Shown in pieces: positions 33,520 through 43,547 of a stretch of DNA of 64,000 nucleotides (position 1 is the first letter of the stretch; each line of letters begins with the position of its first letter). The stretch is taken from the NCBI GenBank assembly GCA_036345935.2, contig JADWOT020001595.1, positions 31,001-95,000 on the forward strand, written 5' to 3'. The stretch comes from Taenia hydatigena. Its lineage: Eukaryota; Platyhelminthes; Cestoda; Cyclophyllidea; Taeniidae. The notes under the pieces were generated by a model. The model was not told the DNA's origin, did not search any database, and worked only from the letters and a program-made list of their open reading frames with translations. Made by a program: the position numbers and the translations under genes.

Positions 33520-33747
33520 ATGCTTGCAATCAATTGTACTTCACTCCATTTGCTTTTTACTTTTTATTTATTGACTCTGGCATTGATTTCGGTGTCAAAC
33601 GTCAACCCAACTGCTTGGCTTCATCTACCCTGTAAGCCGTTGATCTGTCCAACCGGTTCGTGCAGTGGATTTCGTCTTGAATTTACAGCAATGCTTTTGA
33701 ATACCTCACCCGGATTGAGATCACCTCAGTTAAGAGTAGTCGTGTGA
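33520..33747 (+). CDS. small ORF with signal-peptide-like start
   Basis: An ATG at 33520 opens 75 codons. The N-terminus (MLAINCTSLHLLFTFYLLTL then ALISVSN) is a good hydrophobic signal sequence with a small-residue cleavage site near residue 27. The remainder has three cysteines in CKPLICPTGSC and a Pro/Leu-rich tail. It could be a small secreted protein. There is no paralog, promoter or splice evidence, and the length is within chance, so confidence is low. Confidence 0.22.
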   Translation: MLAINCTSLHLLFTFYLLTLALISVSNVNPTAWLHLPCKPLICPTGSCSGFRLEFTAMLLNTSPGLRSPQLRVVV

Positions 33748-35406
33748 TTGACTCATTTGCGATGAATATTTGAGGCGATTATGAGCATGGTGTCTTCATT
33801 AGTCAAGCAAGTGGTTGAAGTTTTGAGCAGCTTATGCATTTGTAACTGGAAGGGGTGATATATTCTAGAAGTACGTAATTGTTGACTCATTCAGTCATCT
33901 CGGATCGAGTTGACTAGTTTTTGGAACTGCCAATGCTTTGGTCCCTCTTGCAGATCTTGCTAGATAAAAACACGGAACGCATGTCTAGCCTGTATTTAGG
34001 CGACTCGAGTTTTTTTCGAAAAAAATCATGAGAGCAGATAGGTCATTATCAGGCTTAAATTGATTTCCATTACCTTCTTCACAAATCTCGGGAATCGATT
34101 TTTGCTGCACTGTAGAGGGTTCCTCCTCTCTCTTCTGGTCATCCTTGTTAGTAGAAGTCTGAGGATGTTTTGACATCTTTATTATAGAGGGTGAAAATTA
34201 TACAGCTAGGCAAGATGTGAGATTCAGGCCGAAGAGGAGTCACGCTCCAGCGAGGTTCAAATTGGCTTCCCGCCTCTGGCCTACAAAGCACATTTAAAGA
34301 ATATAAGTATTCGAGCACATACTGTGGCTTCTGACAACACTGGTTCCCTCTATAAGTGATTTTATCCTCCCAAATGAGCGGAAATGCCCACGCGCCTATT
34401 CGTATTATTGGCAGAGGGTCAGTGTTAGATTTGCGAATAGCGCATTGACTAAGCCTGATCGTAGTAGTCAAGCCGGGTGTCACGTCTACTATGGAGCTTT
34501 AAAAGTAAACAGATGGTTCTATTTTAAGCGAAAAGTACCCTCTCTTCCTCCTTCCTCCTCCTCCATTGTAGGTCACATAGTTGTTCAGATTGCCTTGGCC
34601 GGCAGGGTTGGTCAACGGGCAATACCAGTAGCTCCTTTCCCTTTGTATATTGGATAGGTATTCTACTCTAGTATTATGCCTTCTCTTGCCTTCAAATGGG
34701 TCTAAGGATGCTAAAAGCAACATTAAACCTAAAAACTACACGTACATGAAACTTAAAGAAGACAAAAACAATGTCGCGACTCACCTTTGACCTCAAACGT
34801 CTTTTGATGTTGGTCAAAAACCAAATTGAATTCTTTATACAAATAATACACAGAATCCAACGAATCAACCCCTTAGAGAACTTGGCTAAACTGACTCTGA
34901 AAAGTAAACAAAGTATTGTGTTACTTATATGTAAATAGCAAACTCATCAGCATAGATTGTTGCCACACATTTTACGCTTCACCCTTTAGGAAATGATTTT
35001 TGGTTGCTTTGCATGCATAGACATGCGTGTCAGCATTGTTTAGTTTTGGCAGTGCATTCCCCATATAAATGGTATAGAAAGTGAGCTGGTTTTAAAGGCT
35101 AACTTCGCTTTATAAGGACAAAATTTAAACGTATATATTTGTTATGCCTAACTGTATTTGCACGGTCGCTATGAATTCTCATTATCGTGTGGAGTGTTTG
35201 CTATTTGCGGATGTGCTCGGATTTAAGTTGGATTAGGATTTGTTTGCACAAAACTAGAAAAATTTATTAATCGCTGGACTTTACATGGTGTGCATGATTG
35301 TATCGGCCCTTTAATTGGGGAGGATGTGTGTTTCTGGTACAGCATTATCTGCTAGGTGTAGAGCCATTACCTAGAAACACTGGGTGTGAAAATCGCGCAG
35401 AATGAG
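33748..35406. other. gene-poor stretch
   Basis: A 111-codon minus-strand ORF (34148-34483) ends near an AATAAA-type signal at about 34180 but has no recognisable domain. Nothing else seen. Confidence 0.4.
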
Positions 35407-35427
35407 AAAAAGGAGGAGGAGGAGGTG
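35407..35427 (+). repeat. short (AGG)n microsatellite
   Basis: Five consecutive AGG units follow an A-rich start. A second imperfect purine tract of the same type lies at 36015-36050. Confidence 0.85.
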
Positions 35428-35449
35428 GGTAATGTTGGGTGGGGAGTAA

Positions 35450-35600
35450 ATAAGAAGGAAGGAATAAAGTGTGCCAGCAACCGCCCGCCCGCGGGCTTTC
35501 TTCCACCATGCTCCAACACGCATGTATTAACCCACACCGACGTAGCACAACCTCTATGGTGCGACGCAGACCAGAAGCCGCCACGTGGCGCGGTCGCCAG
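35450..35600 (+). repeat. repeat R1, copy 2
   Basis: Partner of 20666-20830, same orientation, sharing AATAAAGTGTGCC and GACGTAGCACAACCTC in the same order. It has an insertion rich in CCGCCCGCGGG between the two blocks, in a locally GC-rich region. Element identity is unknown. Confidence 0.55.
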
Positions 35601-35624
35601 CGTCTACAAGCCTTCATTGCTCAC

Positions 35625-35798
35625 CCTTTCTTCCCTTCTACTAGCCAAAATAGCTTTCCACTGCATCATCACAGCAAATGCATGCTGGCCTTCTCGTCTG
35701 CAATTCAAGCCTGCCAATCCTAGGGTCACAATTACGTTGGCACATTTATCCGCACTGAACGCTTTCGGTGCAATTTCTCGTCGCATGTCCACACGCAT
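35625..35798 (-). CDS. candidate coding exon with good donor
   Basis: A minus-strand frame is open from an ATG at 35798 (it continues upstream without ATG to 35816) to a donor AGG|GTGAGC at 35625, exactly 58 codons. The peptide is cationic and helical in look (KAFSADKCANVIVTLGLAGL, then NCRREGQHAFAVMMQW, ending SRREER). It lies in the most GC-rich part of the window. Two plus-strand frames are also open here, so strand choice rests on the donor. No family recognised. Confidence 0.3.
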
Positions 35799-37649
35799 GC
35801 CTTGATCGCCATGCAAATGTGCACGATTCGCATTGCAGTTGGTGGGCCCACTAAGAGGCTAAAGTATGGAAGCCTTTGGTATGCACCACCCATTTGTTTG
35901 GATGAGAAGTGCGCCATGGCGATGGCTTCATTGGTTGTTAAGGCGATGCGTGATGAGAAGTGGCATGGACGTGAAGGCGCACAAATGTGGTAGGGAAGGA
36001 GGCGGAAGAATGAGCAGGAGATGGAGGAGGTGGAGGAGGAGGATAAGGACGTTAAGGTTACCAGTTTCGTTCACTTACGCGCATCTAAAATGTTTTTGAC
36101 TGCACCGCCCGAGTGGTAATTTGTAGACTCAGAGAGAATGACCACTTCTCAAGGGCCAATGAGCTGAGAGAGAACGAGAGTACGGATCTATATAAAGCAA
36201 GGAGACGAGAATAAAAGCAAAACGGACAAAAAATTGTAGGTGGAAGCGTCATTCTTATCAGGTAACTATTCGTTCGAGACACACACTCTGGTTGAATTTA
36301 AGGCCGAACGTGTTATCAGCGACAAATAGGGCCTAGCACTTTATTGAGTTTTCCTTTCGCAAAGCACATACTTTATTTATTTGCAATTCTGGGGTTGTTA
36401 AAACTAGAATGCACTCCCACTTACCTCAGCCCACCTAATTTGCTGATGCCTCTGCGGTTGTTGAGATAATGAATTGTATGCAATGCTCTATTTTTGCTCT
36501 ATAGAGCTATAATTGACTAAAATTAGAACTTTAGTGCACCGGTCAGGCAACTATCCTCTCGTGATCAGTCCCAGCGAAATCGACAGGTATAAATAAGGTG
36601 TGAGAACTGCGGTTTCATATTGTCTACTCTCCATAGATCGAGGTCACAGTCAGTTATCCTTTGCTAGTTTGCAGAATAGTAAAATCAGTGATGAATAATT
36701 TTTTTGGGTTTATGAACGTGGATTATGCTGGTACAAGTTATTAGCCCCAACTGGTGTCATTATTGCAAGCGACACAACCACTGGGCATTGCGAGGGAGAT
36801 TTCTCATCAAACAGGTGCTGCCTGTGAACGTATTAAGCAGTCATTCTGCAGCTTCAACATTGAGCATCGCATTTCAATTGATCAGAGCTGAAATCCAATC
36901 TGTCAATGTATTTGTTTTATTTGCCCCTTTATTTCGGCCTGTGACTCACTCAATAGCAGGACTCATACCCATCATTTTATGTGCTGATTCATTTATTCAT
37001 TTAATTGTTGCTCCCCACTTGCCAACCAAAACATTTTTTTAGCATCCTAGATATTTGTTCTGCAAAAAGACATCGCTTCAAACTACGCCACAGTAACTGG
37101 TAGCTTTTGCATTTTGAGATGCTATTCTGGCCCTTTTAGCCTGTATTTGTAGCAGAGTGTAGCTCGGATGACTGATCAGTCTGAAACTTTGACTACTTTG
37201 GAAAACCAAGGTCTTTACTAAAGGACAACTTGGCACAGTCGCAACAATGCTCCCCAATTCCATTAAAGCGATGTACTGATTTTCGACTTCAATTTGCTCT
37301 TTTCTACGATTTTGAAATAGAAGAAGCAGATCCTCGCGCGGTTTATTGGCTAGCTGTTCTGGCCACATCCAACTGTCCTCTGATTCACCTCCAGGCTTGG
37401 CCTTGTTGCCATCATGTTATCCTTCCCTGTATCATATTTTTCTTGAATAAATTATGTGATGCCCAAAAGATTGGATTTTTTATGTATAGAGAACATATAA
37501 ATTATCACCAGGCATGCATTTCGAGAGCGAGGCTCTATTTTTTTGGAAACTTTAAGGTAACGTGTACATCGTAGCGACTACACAAAGAGATGATCATCTC
37601 GATCCCATAACTTCACAGTTTTGCCGAATACCACTTCAGTGACAATTGA
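35799..37649. other. no supported gene
   Basis: The GC-rich zone continues to about 36.1 kb with overlapping open frames on both strands, explained by low AT content. Beyond that there is ordinary AT-rich sequence with short ORFs (36725-37042, 37230-37574 plus) lacking motifs. Confidence 0.4.
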
Positions 37650-37946
37650 TTAAGTCTTAATTTTTGATGTTTGTTGAGATTTAGGCGAACGCTCAAACAA
37701 GTGATGATGTTCCACTTTCGTCAATGTGATTTCGAAGCGAACACCTTTGTAAGGTCGTTTCCACTGACATTCGAGTCTTTTTAATGTCTTAAAGGTGCTT
37801 TGTAATTTTTTTGGCGAATCCACCACGCTTTTCCTCAGTTTGATGATTAAGTTTCTAGCCTGACTGTAGTAGAACGTTGGAAATCGAGTCTTTTTGGTCC
37901 CCAATGGATCTACTTCCATCGATGTTCGCGTGGCTGATTTTAACAA
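37650..37946 (-). pseudogene. coding-like repeat, inverted copy 1
   Basis: A minus-strand frame of 98 codons begins after an in-frame region without ATG. It reads MEVDPLGTKKTRFPTFYYSQ, then ARNLIIKLRKSVVDSPKKLQ. The copy at 40267-40560 on the opposite strand encodes VEVDPLETKRLAFHR and, after a one-base shift, an equivalent of YYxxAxNxIxKLRKxxxDxPKxxQS. DNA similarity extends upstream to about 38010. Conservation at protein level suggests a formerly functional coding sequence. I do not recognise the family; a transposon-encoded protein or a duplicated host gene are both possible. Confidence 0.5.
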
Positions 37947-38789
37947 TTTACTATTCTAAGCATATCAAGCCGTGCCTTCAACTGCAATGCAGAAGCTCGT
38001 GCGATCAATCCGCGTCAGAATGCCTGATGTCTGAGGCTCAATTGATCACGAATTAACAATGTAACTATGCACTTTCTCGTTGAGAACCACGTTAATTTAT
38101 GCTTTAATTCTTGCCCCTATTGTGAGTTTTATGTCAACTATCTGCAATAGCAATATTAATAAGAGTTGGTTTTTGACTCCATCTAAGGTCCATGGCAACT
38201 TCTCGTTCTTTGAGGATATTATTGGCGTCCATTGCATCAAAGGATGACAAATTTTGCACAGTTTGAGGAAAAATGAGAAAGATTTAAGGTGACGTTTCAC
38301 AAGTTTGCATCATTTTTGTGTTTTAGCACGACCCCATATTTTGCACTTGAATCCTCAATTGCATGGGCTGAATTATTTCATTTGAGACTTCCTATTCAAT
38401 GGCAGGCTCCTTCTTAAAATTATCACGATAGCAGCTTAAATAGAATTGTTCCTTGCTGCCAACGGATTGCACTGCACACCGGCTGTTCACGCATTGGCAT
38501 ACTCTTCCAGCTTACGGGAGCATAATAGTAGTTTATTGACAGCTGCTATTCTCCATAGGAGAATTACTTCTCTCGCATATTATTGAGATCGATTCGCTGT
38601 TCGGATGGCAGGAATAAATGTTTAACTTTTCGACTGGATTGTAGTTTGGAGACATTGAGGCCAGGTTGGATAACTCGCATACTTTGGTCGCAGCTGCACT
38701 GATGCATAGGCTTGATACTACGTATAAAAATGCAAAAAGATTGCAGAACCGTCCATTTGTGAGTGATATGAGTTAGTTTAAACATTTTC
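37947..38789. other. flank of the inverted repeat and spacer
   Basis: To about 38010 it aligns with the region upstream of the partner copy. Beyond that there is no feature. The minus-strand ORF at 38564-38911 is antisense to the triple-open region that follows. Confidence 0.4.
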
Positions 38790-39077
38790 AAGGTGGAAAT
38801 TCTATGGTATTTGCGCCTACCGATTGGCACCACGTGGTGTGGTGGCGAACTTGTGGGTCTGGCCATTGCATTTCGAAATCGGTTGCCATGTTTATTTGGG
38901 GCACGCACCAATGTATCATTGCCCTCCGAATTCGGTTTGCTCTTTTCTATGCCTTCATGGAAGAAGGGTTCAGGCTCTCACGCAAATCAATGAATCGTTG
39001 GTCTAATTACGCCTCACTGACCTCCGGCTTATCTCTGTCATTCGCAATGCCCTCATGTTTGACTGTGTTGCCCTAAT
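38790..39077 (+). other. region with three plus-strand open frames
   Basis: After an acceptor-like CATTTTCAAG (ending 38791), all three plus frames stay open for about 180-270 nt. The frame to TAA at 39074 reads GNSMVFAPTDWHHVVWWRTC; another reads LPIGTTWCGGELVGLAIAFR to a TGA near 38991. Probably one of them is a real exon of local high GC, but the sequence alone does not say which. No domain recognised. Confidence 0.25.
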
Positions 39078-39534
39078 GACATGCGGGTTCGCGGGGTGTC
39101 ATGTTCCGTGTGCTACATTATTTGTTCTTTGAAATGTGTAATGGACAAAGTATGCGGTGTCCTTATTCGCACAGATGGCCTGGATTATCAGCAGATACGC
39201 ATGTTTGGTGCTGCGACCGAAATTTAAAATAAATGCCACAATCCGAAGAGCCAATGTCAGTTGGGATGAATAAATCAGTAACAATGAATCCCAAAGCTTT
39301 GTTGTCATACAACTTTATTAATATTTCACCTAGCAGGTGAGATTGCACAAATATATTTGGTTCTTTCAGGAGGCAGTAGGGACGCTGCGGTGTTACAAGG
39401 CAATAAGACTGATCAATTACAAGTCGACGAAGTGGAGCTCAAATTAGTGTGCTTGAGTCTTATTCGTAATTGACAGTTGTAATGCGCAAATAAATCTGTA
39501 TCGTTAAACTTGTTTAAACTAGAATCGTTTTGCA

Positions 39535-39870
39535 TTAAAGAGCTGGAAATGCCAGTGTGGATGGAAAAGGATGTGTAGGAATCCCATAAAGGCGAAGGAA
39601 TGGTAGTCGTCCAAAAGCAATGCAGCGATCAGCAAACGGGGTGGTCGATTTCGAGGAGGACTGAACAGGTGAACGATTAGGAATAAAAGGGGAAAGGTAT
39701 GGACTGCTTAAAAGGTGGTGAATAATGGATGGGCTTAAAGGTGAGTAAGCACAGGATTCTAGTATTCCAAACCTATCTAGACACCAAGAGCTCACTATCG
39801 GTAAAGGCAATGACCGTCGCTTTATCCCATTTCCTTCCGCACAAAGCAGGCCTTCTGGGATGCACAAGGT
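39535..39870 (-). CDS. candidate terminal exon, Pro/Ser-rich
   Basis: A minus-strand acceptor CTATATCACGCAG precedes 39870. From there the frame is open in phase 0 for 111 codons to TAA at 39535. The peptide starts TLCIPEGLLCAEGNGIKRRS, has a Ser/Pro-rich middle (SPLSPSIIHHLLSSPYLSPF) and ends FPALxstop. No domain recognised. The exact fit of acceptor phase and stop makes a last exon plausible. The length is near the chance limit for this composition. Confidence 0.32.
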   Translation of the reverse strand, partial: TLCIPEGLLCAEGNGIKRRSLPLPIVSSWCLDRFGILESCAYSPLSPSIIHHLLSSPYLSPFIPNRSPVQSSSKSTTPFADRCIAFGRLPFLRLYGIPTHPFPSTLAFPAL

Positions 39871-40266
39871 CTGCGTGATATAGCAGTAGTCAAGTTCCTG
39901 ATAGACGAGTGACTAATCTTGCGATAAAATTAGAAGCCATAATTAACAGACTTTGCATTGCATTTATCTGATGGAAGGTAGCCTTTAAATGGTAGGTTAA
40001 AGAGTGAATTAAAAACGCTGTCACCCTCTTAAACGTCGAAAGAGAACCTTTAAAGAGCGTTGCTTTTACCTCACCGTTGATGCATGCGTCATTGAATGAG
40101 CATTAATTGAATCCTGTAGTATAGAGGGTCTCGGAACACATTCCAAATAGGGAACCAATATGTTTACGCAAATATTTTGAGGTTCTTAAAGAAGTAAGGG
40201 GACAAAATATGCAAAGAAGTGTCATGTCTGCATGATCATTGGTGGAATTGAGCAGTGGATCACGTG

Positions 40267-40560
40267 ATGAGAGAGTTAGGCTTTATTTCTCAGAAGCGGT
40301 TATTTCGGAGCATGTCGTCACCTGAATTTTATGTTGAAGCTAAGATGATATTCGAAGAGATAGCTAAAGTGAGTATAAGTTCTTCCAGTACTAACGTAGA
40401 AGTAGATCCCTTAGAGACAAAAAGACTCGCATTCCACCGTTATACTACGGTCATGCCGATAACCGAATAACTAAGCTAAGGAAAGGCCTGATGGATGCGC
40501 CAAAATTAAGGCAATCAATAGATGATCCATTATCAACAACGGTCTGAAATTGACCCAAAT
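40267..40560 (+). pseudogene. coding-like repeat, inverted copy 2, frameshifted
   Basis: An ATG at 40267 opens a frame through ISSSSTNVEVDPLETKRLAF to TAA at 40468. The DNA similarity to copy 1 (37650-37946 minus) continues past this stop in the +1 frame, where it reads an equivalent of RITKLRKGLMDAPKLRQS. Copy 1 has TTT where this copy has TT (CGATTTCC against GCATTCC), which explains the shift. The two copies form an inverted pair about 2.3 kb apart. Confidence 0.5.
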
Positions 40561-41248
40561 GTTGAGCTGAATGAAAGTATTCGAACGAAAATTGAAAGGT
40601 TGAAATTCTTCATCAGATGGGGAACATAACCGTTCAAATTAAGTTGTTTGCACTAAGAGTATGAGACTTTTACTAGTTCAAGCACTGTTTCTAATTGGCG
40701 CATCGACAGAGCCTTCAACGAATGAGTCACTGAAAAAGAGACGGCTTCTATCAGCGTAAACTGAGTAAATCAATGCTAAGTATAGCATAATGTAACAAGA
40801 TAACTGCCGGATCACACATTTAAATAGCAAGTGTATGCGCCATGCGACCAGCATTAGCTCTTCATACTTTATCTGGCTGGTGCCACCACAGCCTCTCCTA
40901 ATATTTGTGCGCAGCAGCATTACATGCCTTAGTGGTAAAAGCCAAAATTCGGTCTAACTTAATGGCAAATAGAAATGACACTGTCAGTTGTTGCATTATA
41001 GAAGCATTTATATGCAAGTGGGAGTCTGCGTGGTTAAATACAAGCGATCAACGATCTCGCTTATTCGATCCTTTTTAATCGCAGGCGTGAAGAAACAAGC
41101 AACGTGATTCACCTTTGCTAACGAAATGGAGCAGTCAGCGTACGAAATCTATTAATGTACCCACCAGCAAAAACGCGTCATCGGATACACCATTTTAATA
41201 AGACTTGGATTTACATCTGTTTTTTGGACAACCGCATCAAATATACAG
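40561..41248. other. no supported gene
   Basis: Spacer. The minus-strand ORF at 40678-40920 has no motif. Confidence 0.4.
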
Positions 41249-41286
41249 GCGCGTCTTGGCTGCACTCCAAGTTCCAGCAGGCGCAG
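41249..41286 (+). CDS. candidate 38-nt microexon
   Basis: The acceptor CATCAAATATACAG and donor GCGCAG|GTAAAT bound 38 nt that are distinctly richer in G and C than their flanks. All frames are open; one gives RVLAALQVPAGA. It lies upstream of the candidate exon at 42048 on the same strand. Speculative alone. Confidence 0.22.
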
Positions 41287-42047
41287 GTAAATATTGTGCA
41301 CAAAATTTTATAAAATATGCATTCATTCTCCTTGCGTTAACGTCAAAGTGGTCTTACTCTGGATGGTTTTCACCTATCACAAATATGCATACAAATGCTT
41401 TATGACCCATTGGTTCAAACAAACATGTTGTCAAAGCAAAATCCTGTCTTTTGCAATGACCTTCGACGGCATCAGCGATTCGTGTGTACCCAATAACCGA
41501 AACAATGCAGGTCGCGGTCTCTACACTTCTTCTCCTTATTTGACCCTTTAAAACGTGGCGCCGCATTGTGCACTACGTTATCAAAAGCTGACTGAGCTGC
41601 AGCTTTACGTTCCTCTCGATTCAGAAGCATATGCTGATTAAGTCCGTCAATAATACGTACCGATGTGGAAGTGAAAACTTAGATGAATAGATGGAGAGAC
41701 AGAGAAGCAGACGATCATATGGGAAGAGTGTTAATTTTAGTGATCGTTTTAGAGATATAGTAAGAGCCGTAGGATAAAAGACGATCTTGCACAAGTGGAT
41801 CATCCTACTTATGAGAAGGCACTCAAGATTGTTCGCGGACTTGCTGGCACTAAAATTCTGTCCCAAACCTCTATCATGCCACATAGCCTACATTGGTGGA
41901 CGAATCGCTAGTCGTTGTCGGACAAATCGATCTGGATTAGATGCAAATTCTCTTGCGAAATTCTTTTTTAATCAAGCAGTCTTCGGATTTGATACCTTAG
42001 AGTAGCACCCCTGCAGAGAACCTTCACACTTGCTTACTAATCCACAG

Positions 42048-42233
42048 AGTTCTTTTAATGGTGGACTTTTGAATGTTGCGATTCCATGTCTCAATACCAA
42101 TGTAGGCAATGAGCATCTGCTAGCATGTGCTATCGAGCATCTTAGACACTTTCGCCCTCTACAACTTTACAGCGGATATAAGTGCATTAGAAGTAATGAG
42201 CCAATTCAATTCATCTCAGTTTTGTTAGATTGA
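42048..42233 (+). CDS. candidate last exon
   Basis: A pyrimidine-rich acceptor (GCTTACTAATCCACAG, with a branch-like CTAAT inside) ends at 42047. The frame is then open for 61 codons from SSFNGGLLNVAIPCLNTNVG through NEHLLACAIEHLRHF to TGA at 42231. Only this phase is open. Upstream plus-strand open frames at 41770-42002 (VDHPTYEKALKIVRGLAG; GLDANSLAKFFFNQAVFGFD) may be the preceding coding sequence, joined through a GTAGCA donor at 42002 if the alternative acceptor CACAGAG is used (intron about 48 nt). No family recognised. Confidence 0.37.
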   Translation, partial: SSFNGGLLNVAIPCLNTNVGNEHLLACAIEHLRHFRPLQLYSGYKCIRSNEPIQFISVLLD

Positions 42234-42621
42234 GCATGGTTTGTAAATAAGTACACAAAGCGCCCAGCAACACGTAAAATAATTGCATTTAAGCAACTCA
42301 CTTACTGTGCGCAATAATTTAAACTAATAGAGCAGTTGTTCTAGGCGATAGTAAGTTCACCGCTATTAAGCGGAGGATTAGCACAATCAAAATGGTGCCG
42401 TCTTATGTATAAAGCTGTGGCTTCGCATTGAGATGAATTACGGGGTTAAAGCAATGTAAAGCAATAGCACGAACATAACATTCCACGCAAATATACGTTG
42501 TTGCTATGTGTGTGAGTGATCGGAGGGGCCCTGATGCTACCTTGAAGATGAGTGAAGGCAGCCAAAATACAGCTTAACCGCCAACGAGTGATGAAGAAGG
42601 CCGGAACTAGTTCCCTTCTCA

Positions 42622-42849
42622 ATGCCGAGAGCTGAAGACGGGCTCTCTCCTCCCTCCATAATCCTCCTTGACCCTCCTCCTGATCAACTTAGAGGTCAGT
42701 CATCTCGTAATATCGGCTTTATAGGAGAAACGCTAGCCAACTTAACACACAAAAAAGCAAAATTCCGTGCACACGAACACATGCCTGACCTCAACCTCAG
42801 AGATCATTTTGAACGATTTGACCGCAATCAAGCGTCTCGTAACACCTAG
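42622..42849 (+). CDS. hydrophilic ORF, unknown
   Basis: An ATG at 42622 opens 75 codons to a TAG. It is rich in Pro near the start (LSPPSIILLDPPPDQLRG) and charged towards the end (NLRDHFERFDRNQASRN). It has no domain, paralog or splice support. The composition is protein-like and the length is within chance. Confidence 0.22.
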   Translation: MPRAEDGLSPPSIILLDPPPDQLRGQSSRNIGFIGETLANLTHKKAKFRAHEHMPDLNLRDHFERFDRNQASRNT

Positions 42850-43474
42850 AAACCACGTTGGGAAGCTGAGAGTGTGTGCTGGTTATCACTTGACGTCATC
42901 GCTAGTCGTAGGAATATTAGTCTAATAGCATCAAACCTCTGCAATGTGCGCAGCCTTATTTGGTGGTGGACATGTGTATTCAGACGCGTCTAAGCACTTT
43001 AAAACTGTCTATCTAATTGATAACTGATAATTGTAGCATATAGTTGCACTCTTCTGCCCATTTAGTACCCTAATTAACGGAAATTAGAATTTAACTTTTA
43101 ATTATTTTTCTGAGTTTTTGCTGCAGTTCTCGACTCATGAGGCAAACTGAGGTGACTTGCAGCGGTGCATAAGGAATACGCAAGGAGACCAGCACATAAA
43201 CAAAGGGACCATATCAACCAACGCCAGCGCAATGTGACTGTAGCTTATGATATTTCCCTCCCTCATATGTTGCGCTGCCGTTTAGTGATCAAATTCATTA
43301 CTGTCTACCCCACAGCCTCCTCACAACTTCACGTCTTCGCCCTTCTACCCGCGGGTTAATTCAGTGTCATTGGAATGATCATATAATTAAGTGGTGCAAA
43401 GGGTAGACGATCGACGAAGCCTTTCCCTTTATTGCAACTTTCCCGCACCCACATTCTCCTACCCTCAATCTCAC
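42850..43474. other. no supported gene
   Basis: The plus ORF at 43165-43359 has no motif. Nothing else seen. Confidence 0.4.
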
Positions 43475-43547
43475 CATGCAGGCTAACTGGCACTCCAAGA
43501 TAATTCCAACCAGTGCCCACAAGTACATAGTGCGCACAAGTCCACAA
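43475..43547 (-). CDS. candidate 73-nt exon
   Basis: The minus-strand acceptor ACTAGTCGTAG and an excellent donor (CATG|GTGAGA) enclose 73 nt reading LWTCAHYVLVGTGWNYLGVP then VSLHG. The frame stays open beyond the donor to 43356, so either a spliced or an unspliced reading is possible. Hydrophobic beta-like composition; no family recognised. Confidence 0.28.

Noticed and set aside
34148..34483. 111-codon minus-strand ORF near an AATAAA signal
   Set aside because: No domain, no splice evidence; AATAAA is common at this composition.
35386..35805. 139-codon plus-strand ORF
   Set aside because: It begins in an (AGG)n tract in a GC-rich region, runs through repeat R1, and is near the expected chance maximum.
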